From positions 139-64,138 of the forward strand of contig NZ_AQUZ01000034.1 in NCBI RefSeq assembly GCF_000372465.1: 64,000 nucleotides of DNA, in the 5' to 3' direction. The notes beneath the pieces are model-generated. The model ran no database searches. It saw only the letters and a program-made list of their open reading frames with translations, and was not told the DNA's origin. How positions within the stretch are numbered: position 1 is the first letter of the stretch; each line of letters begins with the position of its first letter. This document shows positions 51,346 to 60,662 of this stretch, in pieces. This DNA comes from Kribbella catacumbae DSM 19601 (GTDB lineage: Bacteria > Actinomycetota > Actinomycetes > Propionibacteriales > Kribbellaceae). Made by a program: the position numbers and the translations under genes.

Positions 51346-51930
51346 AGCCCTCGTCATCGCGGTGCTGTTCTTTCCTAACACCGAGCAGCAGTGGCTCTGC
51401 TCTCCACGTTCGCGGTGTACGCGGTCGGCTTCCTGGTGCGCCCGATCGGAGCATTCCTCCTCGGCAGCCTTGGCGATCGCATCAGCCGCAAGCGGGTCCT
51501 CGCCGGTGTCATCCTGACCATGGGTCTGTGGCGGTCTCCATGAAAGTGGTGTTCGCCATCCCGGCATACCTGCTTGCCTCACACGGCACGCTCGCGACCG
51601 CGTTGATCAGTCAAGGGATGCTCGCGCTCAGCCTCGGCTTGTTCTTCGGACCCGCCGACCCGACGTTCGTGGAACTTGTTCCCGGCCAGGACCCGCTACA
51701 CGGGAGCACCGATCAGTTACAACCTGGCGTTCACGATCTTCGGCGGCACTGCCCCTCTCCTCTCCATCTGGCTCATCGACAAGACCGGCAGCACCATCGC
51801 GCCAGCTTGATACGTGGTCGCGGTCTCCCTTGCGGCGATCTTCATGATTGCTCGGATGGCGGAGACCAGTCGTTCGATCGATGGACCCGGACGAGGCCGA
51901 CATGCCGGCTGGCGCCGCCTGAACCGAAGC
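51340..51930 (+). pseudogene. MHS-type major facilitator transporter, multiply disrupted
   Basis: Successive frames carry AALVIAVLFFPNTEQQ, then LLSTFAVYAVGFLVRPIGAF and LGDRISRKRVLAGVILTMG (the MFS loop-2 motif), VVFAIPAYLLASHG and LISQGMLALSLGLFFGP. Finally come FPARTRYTGAPISYNLAFTI and GGTAPLLSIWLIDKTGSTIA, with an in-frame TGA where W is expected. Several transmembrane helices are absent. Metabolite:H+ symporters of this type move organic acids or betaines. Confidence 0.75.
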
Positions 51931-51974
51931 GGTTGGTCGCGCGCTCCTGTCGCCGAGCCAGGCAGGAGCAGCGA

Positions 51975-52649
51975 TTAGGGCGCGTCTCCTGTCGGGTGGG
52001 CCCAGCGGCCGCGGGTTTGGCTGATGTGGGCGTGCATGAGCTGGTGAACCTCCGCCTCGTCGCCGGCCTCGATCGCATCCAGGATTGCGTGATGCTCGCG
52101 CGCGGCGCCCTCGAGCTCTCCCCGTTCGAGCATCGAGGCGAGGCCGTAGAGTCGAGTGTGGGCGCGCAGGTCGGTAACCAGTGAGGTGACCCGGCGGTTG
52201 CCCGCGTACTCGAGTAGGGCGAGGTGGAACTCGCGGTCGGTGTGGGTGTACTCGACGAGGTCTCCGGCGAGGGCGCCGTCGACGATCGCCTGCGCCAGCT
52301 GGCGCAGCCACGGGAAGTCTCCGGCCGGGATGGACGGGCTCACCCGCGCCACCAGGGGCGGCTCGACGAGCAGGCGCAACTCGGTGATGTCGTCGAGGTC
52401 CCGCTCGTCCATGGTGGTGACCCGGTAGCCCTTGTTCGGCACGGTCTCCACCAGGTTCTCGCGGACAAGGTCGAGCATCGCCTCGCGTACCGGCGTGGCG
52501 GAGACCCCGAACTTCGCACCGAGCGCGGGCGCGGAGTACACCATGCCAGGCTCCAGCTCGCCGGACACGATCGCCGCCCGCAGGGCGTGGGAGGCTCGCT
52601 CGCGCAGGCTCGACTTCTCGAGCGGCTGGATGGTCCTGAGGTTGCTCAC
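51975..52649 (-). CDS. FadR-type GntR family regulator
   Basis: A protein of 224 residues. The winged helix is SSLRERASHALRAAIVSGEL, FGVSATPVREAMLDLVRENL and ETVPNKGYRVT. The FCD domain (DITELRLLVEPPLVARV, DREFHLALLEYAGNRR, EHHAILDAIEAGDEAE) retains metal-binding histidines. It likely represses the adjacent dehydrogenase/aldolase-type genes until a sugar- or amino-acid-derived organic acid binds. Confidence 0.85.
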   Translation of the reverse strand: MSNLRTIQPLEKSSLRERASHALRAAIVSGELEPGMVYSAPALGAKFGVSATPVREAMLDLVRENLVETVPNKGYRVTTMDERDLDDITELRLLVEPPLVARVSPSIPAGDFPWLRQLAQAIVDGALAGDLVEYTHTDREFHLALLEYAGNRRVTSLVTDLRAHTRLYGLASMLERGELEGAAREHHAILDAIEAGDEAEVHQLMHAHISQTRGRWAHPTGDAP

Positions 52650-52877
52650 CGGCTGACTCCTGACGACGGCCTCACGGACGATGGTACGTCCCCCAGCGCC
52701 ATGTCACACGGTAATGGTGCTGGGCCCAGTACCGGTCACTCCGCGGCGAGGGCGGTGAGGGCGACTGGCGCGGGTCAGCGACGGGCTGCAGCCACTCAGG
52801 TAGGCGTGCCGGCGGTGTGGGAGTCGCCAAGGTGAACCATACGGCTAATCCTGATGGTCGGCTCCTGGTGGCTCGGG

Positions 52878-54335
52878 TCAGGCGTGCAACTGTCCGTCGA
52901 CGCGGCGTGGCACCGGCGCCGATGGCACCTCCCGCAGCTCGTCCGGCAGCAGCAGGTCGGGGAATCCCTGCCAGGCGACGGGGCGGGTGAACCGATCGAT
53001 CGCGGCGGTGCCGACCGAGGTCGTCGCCGGGGCGGTGGTGGCAGGGTAGGGCCCGCCGTGCTGCTGGGCATAGGTCACCGACACGCCGGTCGGCCACTGG
53101 TTCCACAGTAGGCGGCCGGCCTTGCGGGCCAGCGCCTCGGCCAGCGCTGACACCACCTCGTCCGTCGGCTCCGCCACGATGGTCGCGGTGAGCTGGCCGT
53201 CGATCGCCTCCGCGATCTCGAGCAACTGGGCCTCGTCGCGGTAGGTCACCACCAGGGCGGTCGGGCCGAAGCATTCGGTGAACAGACTCTCGACCTCCTT
53301 GACCAGGTGATCCGCCGTCGTCGTGAGCAGCGCGGGCGCGGGCGAGTCGGCTTGGTCGGGGCCGCCCGCGGCCAGGACGGTGACGCCGGGTTGCCCGGCC
53401 AGCTCCTCGCGGGTACGACCGTGGCCGGCGGCGATCCGCTCGTTGAGCAACCGGGCCGGCTCGGGCAGCGGCGCCCGGGAGAGTCGGTCCATCAGGTCGG
53501 AGTCCTCTGGTACCAGCAGCACTCCGGGCTTGGTGCAGATCTGGCCGGCACCCACCGTGAACGAGCCGACGAAGCCGGTGACGATCTCCTCGGCGCGGGC
53601 GGCGGCGGCGCTGCGGGTGACGAAAACCGGGTTGACACTGCTGAGCTCACCGAAGAACGGGATCGGCTCTGGTCGGGAACTGGCGATGTCAGAGAGCGTC
53701 CGACCGCCCGGGATCGAGCCGGTGAACGCGCCGGCCTTCACGTCGGGGTGGGTGAGCACCGCCCGCGCTGTACCGGGGTCGGAGACTAGCGCGAACAGCC
53801 CCGCGGGCGCGCCCGCGGCGGCCAGAGCAGCGGTGACCACCTCCGCCGTGGCGACCGACAGTTGCGGGTGGCCCTCGTGGGCCTTGACCACCACCGGGCA
53901 GCCGGCTGCCAGCGCGGAGGCGGTGTCGCCGCCGGCGACGCTGAACGCGAAGGGGAAGTTGGAGGCGGCGAACACCAGCACCGGGCCGAGCGGCACGGCC
54001 GTGCGGCGGAGATCCGGCCGGGGGGCGCCCATCGGCCAGTTCGGATCGGCATGGTCGACGCGGGCGTCGAGGTATCCGCCCTCGGTGACGATTGCGGCCA
54101 GCAGCCGGAGCTGGAAGGTGGTCCTGGTCAGCTCACCGCTGAGCCGGGGCTCGGGCAGGTGCGTTTCCCGCTGCGCCAGCGGGACCAGCCGGTCGGCGGC
54201 CGCATCCAGTGCCTCGGCGACCGCGCCTAGAACCCGGGCCCGCTCGGCGCGCGGAGTGCGGGCCCACGTGCGACCTGCGGAAACCGCGTCGGCGACCAGC
54301 CGGTCAACGCCCACTGTGATGGTCGTCTCTGTCAT
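52878..54335 (-). CDS. NADP-type aldehyde dehydrogenase (alpha-ketoglutarate-semialdehyde dehydrogenase-like)
   Basis: A protein of 485 residues. PLGPVLVFAASNFPFAFSVA with GCPVVVKAHEGHP is the pattern of the KGSA-dehydrogenase subgroup. GAFTGSIPGGRTL follows, then the general-base glutamate in PFFGELSSVNPVF and the nucleophile cysteine in VGAGQICTKPGV. It probably oxidises alpha-ketoglutarate semialdehyde (or a similar aldehyde acid) to alpha-ketoglutarate. It lies downstream of the DHDPS-family gene; the 213 bp between hold no gene I can support. Confidence 0.85.
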   Translation of the reverse strand: MTETTITVGVDRLVADAVSAGRTWARTPRAERARVLGAVAEALDAAADRLVPLAQRETHLPEPRLSGELTRTTFQLRLLAAIVTEGGYLDARVDHADPNWPMGAPRPDLRRTAVPLGPVLVFAASNFPFAFSVAGGDTASALAAGCPVVVKAHEGHPQLSVATAEVVTAALAAAGAPAGLFALVSDPGTARAVLTHPDVKAGAFTGSIPGGRTLSDIASSRPEPIPFFGELSSVNPVFVTRSAAAARAEEIVTGFVGSFTVGAGQICTKPGVLLVPEDSDLMDRLSRAPLPEPARLLNERIAAGHGRTREELAGQPGVTVLAAGGPDQADSPAPALLTTTADHLVKEVESLFTECFGPTALVVTYRDEAQLLEIAEAIDGQLTATIVAEPTDEVVSALAEALARKAGRLLWNQWPTGVSVTYAQQHGGPYPATTAPATTSVGTAAIDRFTRPVAWQGFPDLLLPDELREVPSAPVPRRVDGQLHA

Positions 54336-54548
54336 GGTTACTCAATCCCCTCTGATGAAACGTCTCGTCTGGCCGTCGTCAGGCAGTGTCCCGACGGATG
54401 TCATGCGGGCGAGCCGTCGACGACACCGTCCGGACGACCTGATGCGGAGGCACGGGCCAGGTGGCGTTCGTGCGGCGCGTCGGCAACCGCCAGGTCCTCC
54501 CACACCATGCCGACCCGAGAACACCACGGAAAGTCGCGGGCAGCCATG

Positions 54549-55454
54549 TCAGTTGTGGCCCTTGGCCACCGCGGCCTTGGTGTCGGCGACGACCTGCTCG
54601 GCGATCTCCGGCGGCAGCGGGCCACGCGGCGCACGGCAACTGCCGCCCTTGCGCCCGACGACGTCCATCGACAGCTTGATCGCCTGGACGAACTCGGTCT
54701 TGCTGTCCCAGCGAAGCAGCGAGTGCAGGTCACGGTAGAGCGGCAGCGCCTTGGCGATGTCCCCGACATTGCCCGAGGTGCACAGGTCGTAGAGCTCCTT
54801 GCTGGCCCTCGGAAGAGCATTCGGGTAGCCGGCGATCCAGCCGACCGCGCCGGCCAGACCGAGCTCGAGCAGCACGTCGTCGGATCCGATCAGCAGGTCC
54901 AGCTCGGGAGCGAGTTCCCGGATCTCGTAGGAGCGACGCACGTCCCCGGTGAACTCCTTGACCGCGACGATGAGCCCCTCGGCGTGCAGCTCCGCAAGCA
55001 GGTCGGGGGTCAGGTCGACCTTGGTGTCGATCGGGTTGTTGTAGGCCACGACCGGCAGGCCCACCGCGGCCGCGGCCCGGTAGTGCTCGAGCACGGCCTG
55101 TCGGTCGGCCCGGAACGCGTTCGGCGGGAGCAGCAGCACCGAGTGGGCGCCGGCGTTCGCGGCCTGCTCGATCCAGGGAACGATCTCTGCGGCGCCGTAC
55201 GCAGCGGCACCGGGCATCACGCCGAACCCTTCCGGCGCGGCCTCCACGGCCACCTCGACCACGCGGGCCCGCTCCTCGGGAGTGAGTGTCTGGTACTCCC
55301 CCAGCGACCCGTTGGGTGTGACGCCGTCCATGCCGTTCTCGGCCAGCCAGCGCACATGCTCGGCGAAACCGTCATAGTCCACCGACAGGTCGTCATGGAA
55401 GGGCAGGGCGGTGGCGACGTGGATACCGTGCCACGCCTTGGCCAACTGGCTCAT
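54549..55454 (-). CDS. Dihydrodipicolinate-synthase (DapA) family lyase/deaminase
   Basis: A protein of 301 residues from the ATG at 55454 (GAGGAG seven bases upstream). The family features are GMDGVTPNGSLGEYQTLTPE, VVAYNNPIDTKVDLTPDLL and the Schiff-base lysine in IVAVKEFTGD, followed by LIGSDDVLLELGLAGAVGWI. It is not a lysine-pathway DapA by context. Beside a KGSA-type dehydrogenase, the best guesses are a pyrroline-4-hydroxy-2-carboxylate deaminase (hydroxyproline route) or a deoxy-oxoglucarate dehydratase, both yielding KGSA. Confidence 0.78.
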   Translation of the reverse strand: MSQLAKAWHGIHVATALPFHDDLSVDYDGFAEHVRWLAENGMDGVTPNGSLGEYQTLTPEERARVVEVAVEAAPEGFGVMPGAAAYGAAEIVPWIEQAANAGAHSVLLLPPNAFRADRQAVLEHYRAAAAVGLPVVAYNNPIDTKVDLTPDLLAELHAEGLIVAVKEFTGDVRRSYEIRELAPELDLLIGSDDVLLELGLAGAVGWIAGYPNALPRASKELYDLCTSGNVGDIAKALPLYRDLHSLLRWDSKTEFVQAIKLSMDVVGRKGGSCRAPRGPLPPEIAEQVVADTKAAVAKGHN

Positions 55455-55707
55455 GGTTTCTCCTCTGCTGGGAAGGCAAACCGATACTATGTGACATTGC
55501 ACAGATCCGCAAAGATGTCGGCCGGGCCCGACACCGAACCGGACGCCGGTGCTGTGGTGGCCAGTGCTATCAGAAGCGCGACCGACAGGTTCACGCCGGC
55601 GCCCTCACGCCGCAAGACGGCCTCGATCACGGTGAGCGTGCCGAGCCCGAGGCTGCGGGGCCGATCCATCCTCGACCGAGGGCACTTGCGCGTGGCAGGT
55701 TGTTCAC

Positions 55708-55985
55708 ATGCGCCGCTGGGCAGTGCCTATCGCAGCAGCAGCCGCGCTGGCCGCAGCAGCTGCATGCACGAGCGCCAGTGCGTCCAACTCGCCGCTGGCG
55801 TCGACCCCACTGACAGTGCGTGCAGAAACTCGCCGTGCAGCGGCAATGCGCACGCGTGATCGGCGCCGCCGGCCGGCAAGGCGAACTCAGGCATCCGATC
55901 AACGGTCTCCTCGACTTCTGGCCGATGATGCAGTACATCGCCAACCGCGAGAACCCAGCAACTTTCGGCTCCGGCTGCGGCGCTC
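55708..55985 (+). pseudogene. Truncated lipoprotein-like gene
   Basis: An ATG at 55708 encodes MRRWAVPIAAAAALAAAAAC, a plausible lipoprotein signal. The frame then becomes arginine-rich and unlike protein. A neighbouring frame from ~55820 reads naturally (QKLAVQRQCARVIGAAGRQG, LLDFWPMMQYIANRENPA) until it meets the ALDH fragment. A frameshifted, truncated gene is the simplest reading; no family recognised. Confidence 0.35.
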
Positions 55986-56305
55986 GGGGCACGATCGACT
56001 TCACCCGCTGCCTCGGACAGGCGTTTGCCCTGCTCCCGCGTGACGGCGGCAGCCACCTTGGCTGCTCGCTCGCCGAGCAAACGGTGTGCTCGGGTAAGGA
56101 ACTTGCCGCGCCGGATCGGACCGAGCTCGCGCCAGGCTCCCGCAGCGGCGTACGCGCTGTCGATCGCGGCCTTGACATCGGCCGCCCCGGACTCCGCGAA
56201 CTCACCGATAGGGTTTGCCAGGTTGGCGGGGTTGACGTTCGTCCGGGGCGCGCCGGCCTGCGCCGGCTGCCAACTGCCGTCGATGAAGTTGTCCTTAACG
56301 CTCAT
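55985..56305 (-). pseudogene. Aldehyde dehydrogenase N-terminal fragment (PhnY-like by context)
   Basis: About 105 residues of a normal ALDH N-terminus are intact (NFIDGSWQPAQAGAPRTNVN, AADVKAAIDSAYAAAGAWRE, AAAVTREQGKRLSEAAGEVD), after which homology stops near 55985. Cofactor and catalytic regions are lost. The ATG overlaps the FAD-oxidoreductase stop (ATGA), so it was the next gene of that operon. Beside phosphonate-type genes it may descend from phosphonoacetaldehyde dehydrogenase. Confidence 0.7.
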
Positions 56306-57429
56306 CCGAGCACCTCCTCGGCCAGGCCGAAGGACAGGGTCATGCCGGCGCCGCCTAGGCCGTTCACCACCGTTACGCCCGGCTCCGGCCGTGCGATCAG
56401 ATCAGGCCTACCGTCCGGCAAGGACGGGTAGAAGCCGTGCCACCGCTCGTCGATCCGCGGTGTCGGCAGCTCGGCGAAGGTCGCGAAGTATTCGAGGATC
56501 GCCGCGTTGACATCCTCGCGCTCGAACGGGTCGTGCGTCATACCGTAGGCGTGACTGTCACCGATGGTGACCTCGCCGTACCGGGTCTGCGAGACCAGCA
56601 CGTGGATGCCGTGCTCGACGAAGAAGGGTCGCTCGGCCTCGACCCGCTCACGCAGCGCGGCCAGGCTCGTGCAGTGCTTGAACGAGCCGTAGTGCAGCAG
56701 CGTCAGGCCCGCACAGAGCGCCGGGCCCAGCTCCCAGCCGCCGCGCTGCGGTGCCGTCCGCAGCATCTGCAACTTGCAGCGCCGGATGCCGCTGCTCGCG
56801 AAGACCTCCGGGTACAGCGCTTGAAACTCATTCCCGCTGCAGACGTACACCTCGTCGACCTGCCAGCTCTCCCGGTCGGTCTCGATCGTCGGCAGGTTGA
56901 TCGACCGCACCGCATGGCCGAAGCGCATTTCCACCCCGAAGTCCCGGGCCAGTATCTCGGCCACCATCGGGATGGCCTGGCGGGGATCGACGTTCAGCTC
57001 GGTCGGGCTCCACATCGCCGCCAGCAGGCCGTCCGTCCGGACCACCGAGCTCTCCTTGCCGACCTCCTCCGGCGTGAGCATCCGGCATCCCTGCTCGCTG
57101 GCGGCCGGCGTCGTCGCGAGGAACTCGTCGAGTACGGCGACCTCGTCCTCGGCGTACGCGACATGCAGCGACCCGCTCTGTCGCGCCCACAGGCCGGACC
57201 GCTCGGCGAGGTCGAGCCAGATCCGACGGCTGGCCAGCGCTCGCTCGTACAGTCCGTCCGGCTGACCCACAGGCCAGACCAGACCGAAGTTGCGGATCGA
57301 GGCGCCCACCGCGTACTCGTCGCGCTCGAACAGGATGACCTTGCGACCCCGTTTCGCTGCGGCGAGTGCGTGCGCCAGACCGACGATCCCGCCTCCGACC
57401 ACGGCGACCTCCGCGTGATTCATGTTCAT
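56302..57429 (-). CDS. FAD-dependent oxidoreductase of the phosphonate-associated HpnW/TIGR03364-like group
   Basis: A DAO-type flavoprotein of 375 residues. The Rossmann motif is EVAVVGGGIVGLAHALAAAK with LFERDEYAVGASIRNFGLVW, a stretch typical of TIGR03364 enzymes. DEVYVCSGNEFQALYP and VVNGLGGAGMTLSFGLAEEV close the fold. This group sits in phosphonate gene sets and is thought to oxidise aminoalkylphosphonates to aldehydes. Here it stands between an OPA transporter and a truncated ALDH. Confidence 0.8.
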   Translation of the reverse strand: MNMNHAEVAVVGGGIVGLAHALAAAKRGRKVILFERDEYAVGASIRNFGLVWPVGQPDGLYERALASRRIWLDLAERSGLWARQSGSLHVAYAEDEVAVLDEFLATTPAASEQGCRMLTPEEVGKESSVVRTDGLLAAMWSPTELNVDPRQAIPMVAEILARDFGVEMRFGHAVRSINLPTIETDRESWQVDEVYVCSGNEFQALYPEVFASSGIRRCKLQMLRTAPQRGGWELGPALCAGLTLLHYGSFKHCTSLAALRERVEAERPFFVEHGIHVLVSQTRYGEVTIGDSHAYGMTHDPFEREDVNAAILEYFATFAELPTPRIDERWHGFYPSLPDGRPDLIARPEPGVTVVNGLGGAGMTLSFGLAEEVLG

Positions 57430-57455
57430 GTGCTTGCTCCAGTCTGTGGTGGCGG

Positions 57456-58772
57456 TCAGGCGTGGGTGGGCATCCGATTCCAGTGCGGCGCCAGGATCAG
57501 CGCCGCCAGCAACGCGCTGGCCGCGAACCCGTAGAACAAGGCGGTGCCGCCGATGAACCCGGGCAGCAGCCCGCCGAGGACGGCGCCGATCGATCCGCAG
57601 CCGTTGACGAACCCGGCCGACGTACCGGCGCGTTCCGACGTACCGAAGTCAACGGCGGAGACACACGAGATCATCGCGTCGGCGGCGTACACGGTGAACC
57701 CGATGACCGCGAGCATCAGCACCATCAAGGGGACGCTGCCGGAGGCTGTCATCGGCATGAAGACAGCCAGCGCGACCACCAGGCCGAGCAGGCTGAGCAC
57801 GCACGGCGGAACCCGGCGGGCCTTGAACAGCTTGTCCGACACCGTGCCGATCAGGATGGGTGCGGCCAGTCCGGCTACACCGAACGCGACCGGGATGATC
57901 ACGGCCTCCAGGTTCGTGACGCCCGGGATGCGCTGGGTCACCAGAACCGGGCCCCAGAGCAGGATCGCGTATCGCGCGGGCTTGAGCAGGAAGTACGTCG
58001 CGCCGAGGGTAACGATCATCCGGTCGCTGAGCGCCAGCTTCACCTGGTCGCGCCAGCCGAGCCGCGCCTCCCGCTCCGCCACCAGCGCGCGGCGTTCCTC
58101 CGCGTCCTGGTCGAGGACATCGACTCGGTCGAGGCCGACATCTTCAGGCTTGTTCCGCTGGCCGACCGCGACGATCACCAGTACCACCGCAACCACCGCG
58201 GCGCCGGCGAAGAACGAGGCCCTCCAGTTGTCGAACAGCGAGTAAGCGACCCAACCGACCAAAGGCGCCGCGGCCAGACCGCCGAACGCGTAGTTGCTGC
58301 TCCACAGGCCGAGGACCCGGCCCCGCTCCTTGATCGTGAAGAAGCACGCCATGTTCTTGCACAGCGAAGACCAGCCGGTGGACTGCGCCAGCCCCTGGAC
58401 CACCATCAGCGGCAGGAACAGCACGATGGCCGTGGTGAATCCCATGAACACCGCAGCGACCGCCGACATCGCCAGGCCGCCGAGCACGATCACCCGCGGC
58501 CCGAACCGGTCGGACAGAGAGCCCCAGACGAACTGCCCGACCGCATAGGCCAGCAGGTACGCCGCGTCGAGGACGCCGAGCATCTGCTGGGTCAAGGAGG
58601 CGCTGACCGTCGGATCGTCGAGGATCCCGACCTTGGCGACGGAGAAGGACTGACGCGTGAAGTAGTAGCCGGCGTACGCGATCCAGGTGACCGCGAAGAT
58701 CTGGATGCGCCAGCGCTTGAAGGATGGCGCGAATGTCCCGGTAACCGTTCCGCGCGACTGCAGATGGCTCAT
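57456..58772 (-). CDS. MFS transporter, organophosphate:phosphate antiporter (OPA/GlpT-UhpT) family
   Basis: A protein of 438 residues with about twelve membrane helices. The OPA signature WIAYAGYYFTRQSFSVAK lies near residue 35, followed by FVWGSLSDRFGPRVIVLGGL and AQSTGWSSLCKNMACFF. GlpT-like members exchange organophosphates for phosphate, and some paralogues carry phosphonates. GAGAGG precedes the ATG at 58772. It lies between the phosphonoacetate-hydrolase remnant and the flavoprotein, supporting a phosphonate uptake role (inference). Confidence 0.82.
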   Translation of the reverse strand: MSHLQSRGTVTGTFAPSFKRWRIQIFAVTWIAYAGYYFTRQSFSVAKVGILDDPTVSASLTQQMLGVLDAAYLLAYAVGQFVWGSLSDRFGPRVIVLGGLAMSAVAAVFMGFTTAIVLFLPLMVVQGLAQSTGWSSLCKNMACFFTIKERGRVLGLWSSNYAFGGLAAAPLVGWVAYSLFDNWRASFFAGAAVVAVVLVIVAVGQRNKPEDVGLDRVDVLDQDAEERRALVAEREARLGWRDQVKLALSDRMIVTLGATYFLLKPARYAILLWGPVLVTQRIPGVTNLEAVIIPVAFGVAGLAAPILIGTVSDKLFKARRVPPCVLSLLGLVVALAVFMPMTASGSVPLMVLMLAVIGFTVYAADAMISCVSAVDFGTSERAGTSAGFVNGCGSIGAVLGGLLPGFIGGTALFYGFAASALLAALILAPHWNRMPTHA

Positions 58773-58829
58773 GACGGTGCCTCTCGCAAGTGTGGCAGGT
58801 GACACCGGTCGGCGTCACCCACCGGTCAG

Positions 58830-58991
58830 TCAGATCTGACTGACCGGGACGGACGCCGCTTTCGCGACGTGGTTCAGAGCGACCCAGTAGGCGTCGAAGT
58901 TGCGCAACCGATGCCCCGCGGGCAGGCCATCGACCGGCCGGCTGACGAGGAACGGCACTCGCTGCTCGGTGAGGCCACCGTGTGATCTCAG
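58830..58991 (-). pseudogene. Phosphonoacetate hydrolase (PhnA-like) C-terminal fragment
   Basis: The last ~53 codons read LRSHGGLTEQRVPFLVSRPV, GLPAGHRLRNFDAYWVALNH and end SVPVSQI. The HGG motif is a metal-ligand histidine of alkaline-phosphatase-superfamily enzymes, and the block matches the end of phosphonoacetate hydrolases as I know them. Everything upstream is missing. It is 57 bp before the OPA transporter on the same strand. Confidence 0.55.
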
Positions 58992-59294
58992 TGCAGACTT
59001 CGACGATCGGCGCCACGGGGGCGTCGTACCGGCGGCCATTTGACCTCGCCGGAGTGGGGCTGTCATGACTGGCTGGTCCTTCCGTCGGATGGTGCCCCAT
59101 GTCTACCGACGGTTGGTTTGGCACGGAACCACGCAGATTCCTATACCTGCCATAACTTCAGCGGCCACCGTTCACCAGGAGTTGCCCTTACGCCGGTTCC
59201 GCTTAAAGCCCGTATTCGCGAATCGCTATGGCAGCGCAGCCGCGAGTCCAGCATGTGCGCTGTCGCCATCGCCATCCGAAACAGGAGCGTCCCC
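58992..59294. other. Non-coding gap between two gene fragments
   Basis: I see no gene, repeat or clear regulatory element. It separates leftward phosphonate-type genes from rightward broken genes and probably contains a deletion scar. Confidence 0.4.
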
Positions 59295-59886
59295 ATGAAA
59301 AGGTCCCTCGCCGCGCTGTCTCTTGCCCTGGCCGTCGCCGCTGACCAGCGACAGTGCGGGGCAGGCGATCTTCTCCGACACGATCGACAAGCGGGTGACC
59401 GTCGACGGTGACGTCCTGGGCTCGGCCGCCGCGGATGCCAAGATCGCCACCGACGCCGCGGCCTACCTGAAGGGAACGGGGCCGGACGCTGCCTTCGTCT
59501 ACTTCGGCGATGTCGACATCGCCTGCCCACACCTGCGGCGCGACCGGCGCCTGCTACCGGACGGCCATCGAGAACACCGACCGCCACATCGGCACTCTGC
59601 TCGACGGCATCAGGTCCCGGCCGACGTACGCCCACGAGGACTGGACGTTCATCTTCACCACCGACCACGGCCACACCGATGCTGGCGGGCACGGCGGCAG
59701 CATCCCCAGGAGCGGGCGCCGTTCATCATCCAATACGGTCCCGGCATCGCACCGACCACGCCGGCGATCCAGCCGAAGAACGTCGACATCGCCACGGCCG
59801 TGCTCGCCCACTTCGGCGTCGCGATCGACCCGGCTTGGGGGCTCGACGGCGAGGTGCTCGGCGCGGAGTCGGACGATCTGTTCGAC
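59295..59886 (+). pseudogene. Secreted alkaline-phosphatase-superfamily phosphodiesterase, broken in several places
   Basis: An ATG at 59295 gives a signal peptide (MKRSLAALSLALAVAA). The frame then changes and the protein resumes late in the fold: QAIFSDTIDKRVTVDGDVLG, YLKGTGPDAAFVYFGDVDIA; second frame TCGATGACYRTAIENTDRHI and WTFIFTTDHGHTDAGGHGGS; back to RAPFIIQYGPGIAPTTPAIQ and NVDIATAVLAHFGVAIDPAW. The DHGHTDAGGH metal motif survives. The N-terminal metal/nucleophile half is deleted and at least two frameshifts follow. Confidence 0.75.
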
Positions 59887-60608
59887 TCGGCTCCTCGAAG
59901 GCGGCGTCGACGGTCTGGTGATCGCGACTCGCCTGGATCTCCGTACGTCACCTGAGACCGAAGACTGGTTGCGCTCGATACCGGTACCCGTCGTGCTGGC
60001 GGAGCGTCGGGTCGGCCGTAACTCCGGCAGCGTCGAGCAGGTCGCGACCGACCACGAGTTCGGCGCCTACACGGCAGAACGCCACCTCGCCGCCTCGGCC
60101 ACCGCCGGATCGGTCTGCTGCACTCCGAGACGATCACGGCACCCCGGTTGCGCGCGGGCTTCGAGGAGGCCCTGTCGGAGCTCGGTCTCGAGGAGCGCGC
60201 GTCCGATGTTCCGCGGACTGTCGACGAAGACAGCCCGGCAACCGTCGACGAGGCGGCAGCGGCATTGATCGACTGCTTGCACGCAGGGACCGTGGACGCC
60301 CTGCTGGTCCACAACGACTCCGCCGCGCTGCCACTGGTCAGCCGGCTCCGTCAGGCAGGAGTCGAGATTCCCGGTGATCTCGCAGTGGTGCCCTACGACG
60401 ACCAACTCGCAGCCCTTGCAGCCCCCCACTCACCGCCGTAGGGCCTCCGCGCGAAGCTGTCGGCGCAGCAGCGGTCAACCTCCTGATAGAACGCCTCCGC
60501 GAGCCCGGACGGCCGCCACACCAACTACTCCTACGCCCCGAACTCCGCCTACGCGCCAGTTGCGGTGCCGTAACAGCAGGCGCGTCCCCGATTCCAATCG
60601 CGCTCTAA
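59887..60608 (+). pseudogene. LacI-family regulator lacking its DNA-binding domain
   Basis: Directly fused to the end of the phosphatase remnant, LLEGGVDGLVIATRLDL begins mid-sensor-domain. It continues PVPVVLAERRVGRNSG, shifts frame to MRAGFEEALSELGLEERASD and GTVDALLVHNDSAALPLVSR, then VEIPGDLAVVPYDDQLAALA. A poly-C shift at 60422-60427 yields LTAVGPPREAVGAAAVNLLI to a stop at 60608. The HTH and hinge are absent, so it cannot bind DNA. Confidence 0.75.
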
Positions 60609-60662
60609 CCCATGTCCGCGGAGCAACGGCCGACAGCGATCTGACTACAGGCTCGTCGCGGG

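Noticed and set aside
54336..54548. Minus-strand frame between the DapA-family and dehydrogenase genes, ending in GVVDGSPA
   Set aside because: It reads somewhat naturally but has no recognisable family and no good start; it may be a remnant but is not supportable.
54549..55454. Annotation as lysine-biosynthetic dapA
   Set aside because: The context is a GntR/KGSA-type dehydrogenase catabolic locus, and the family is functionally broad.
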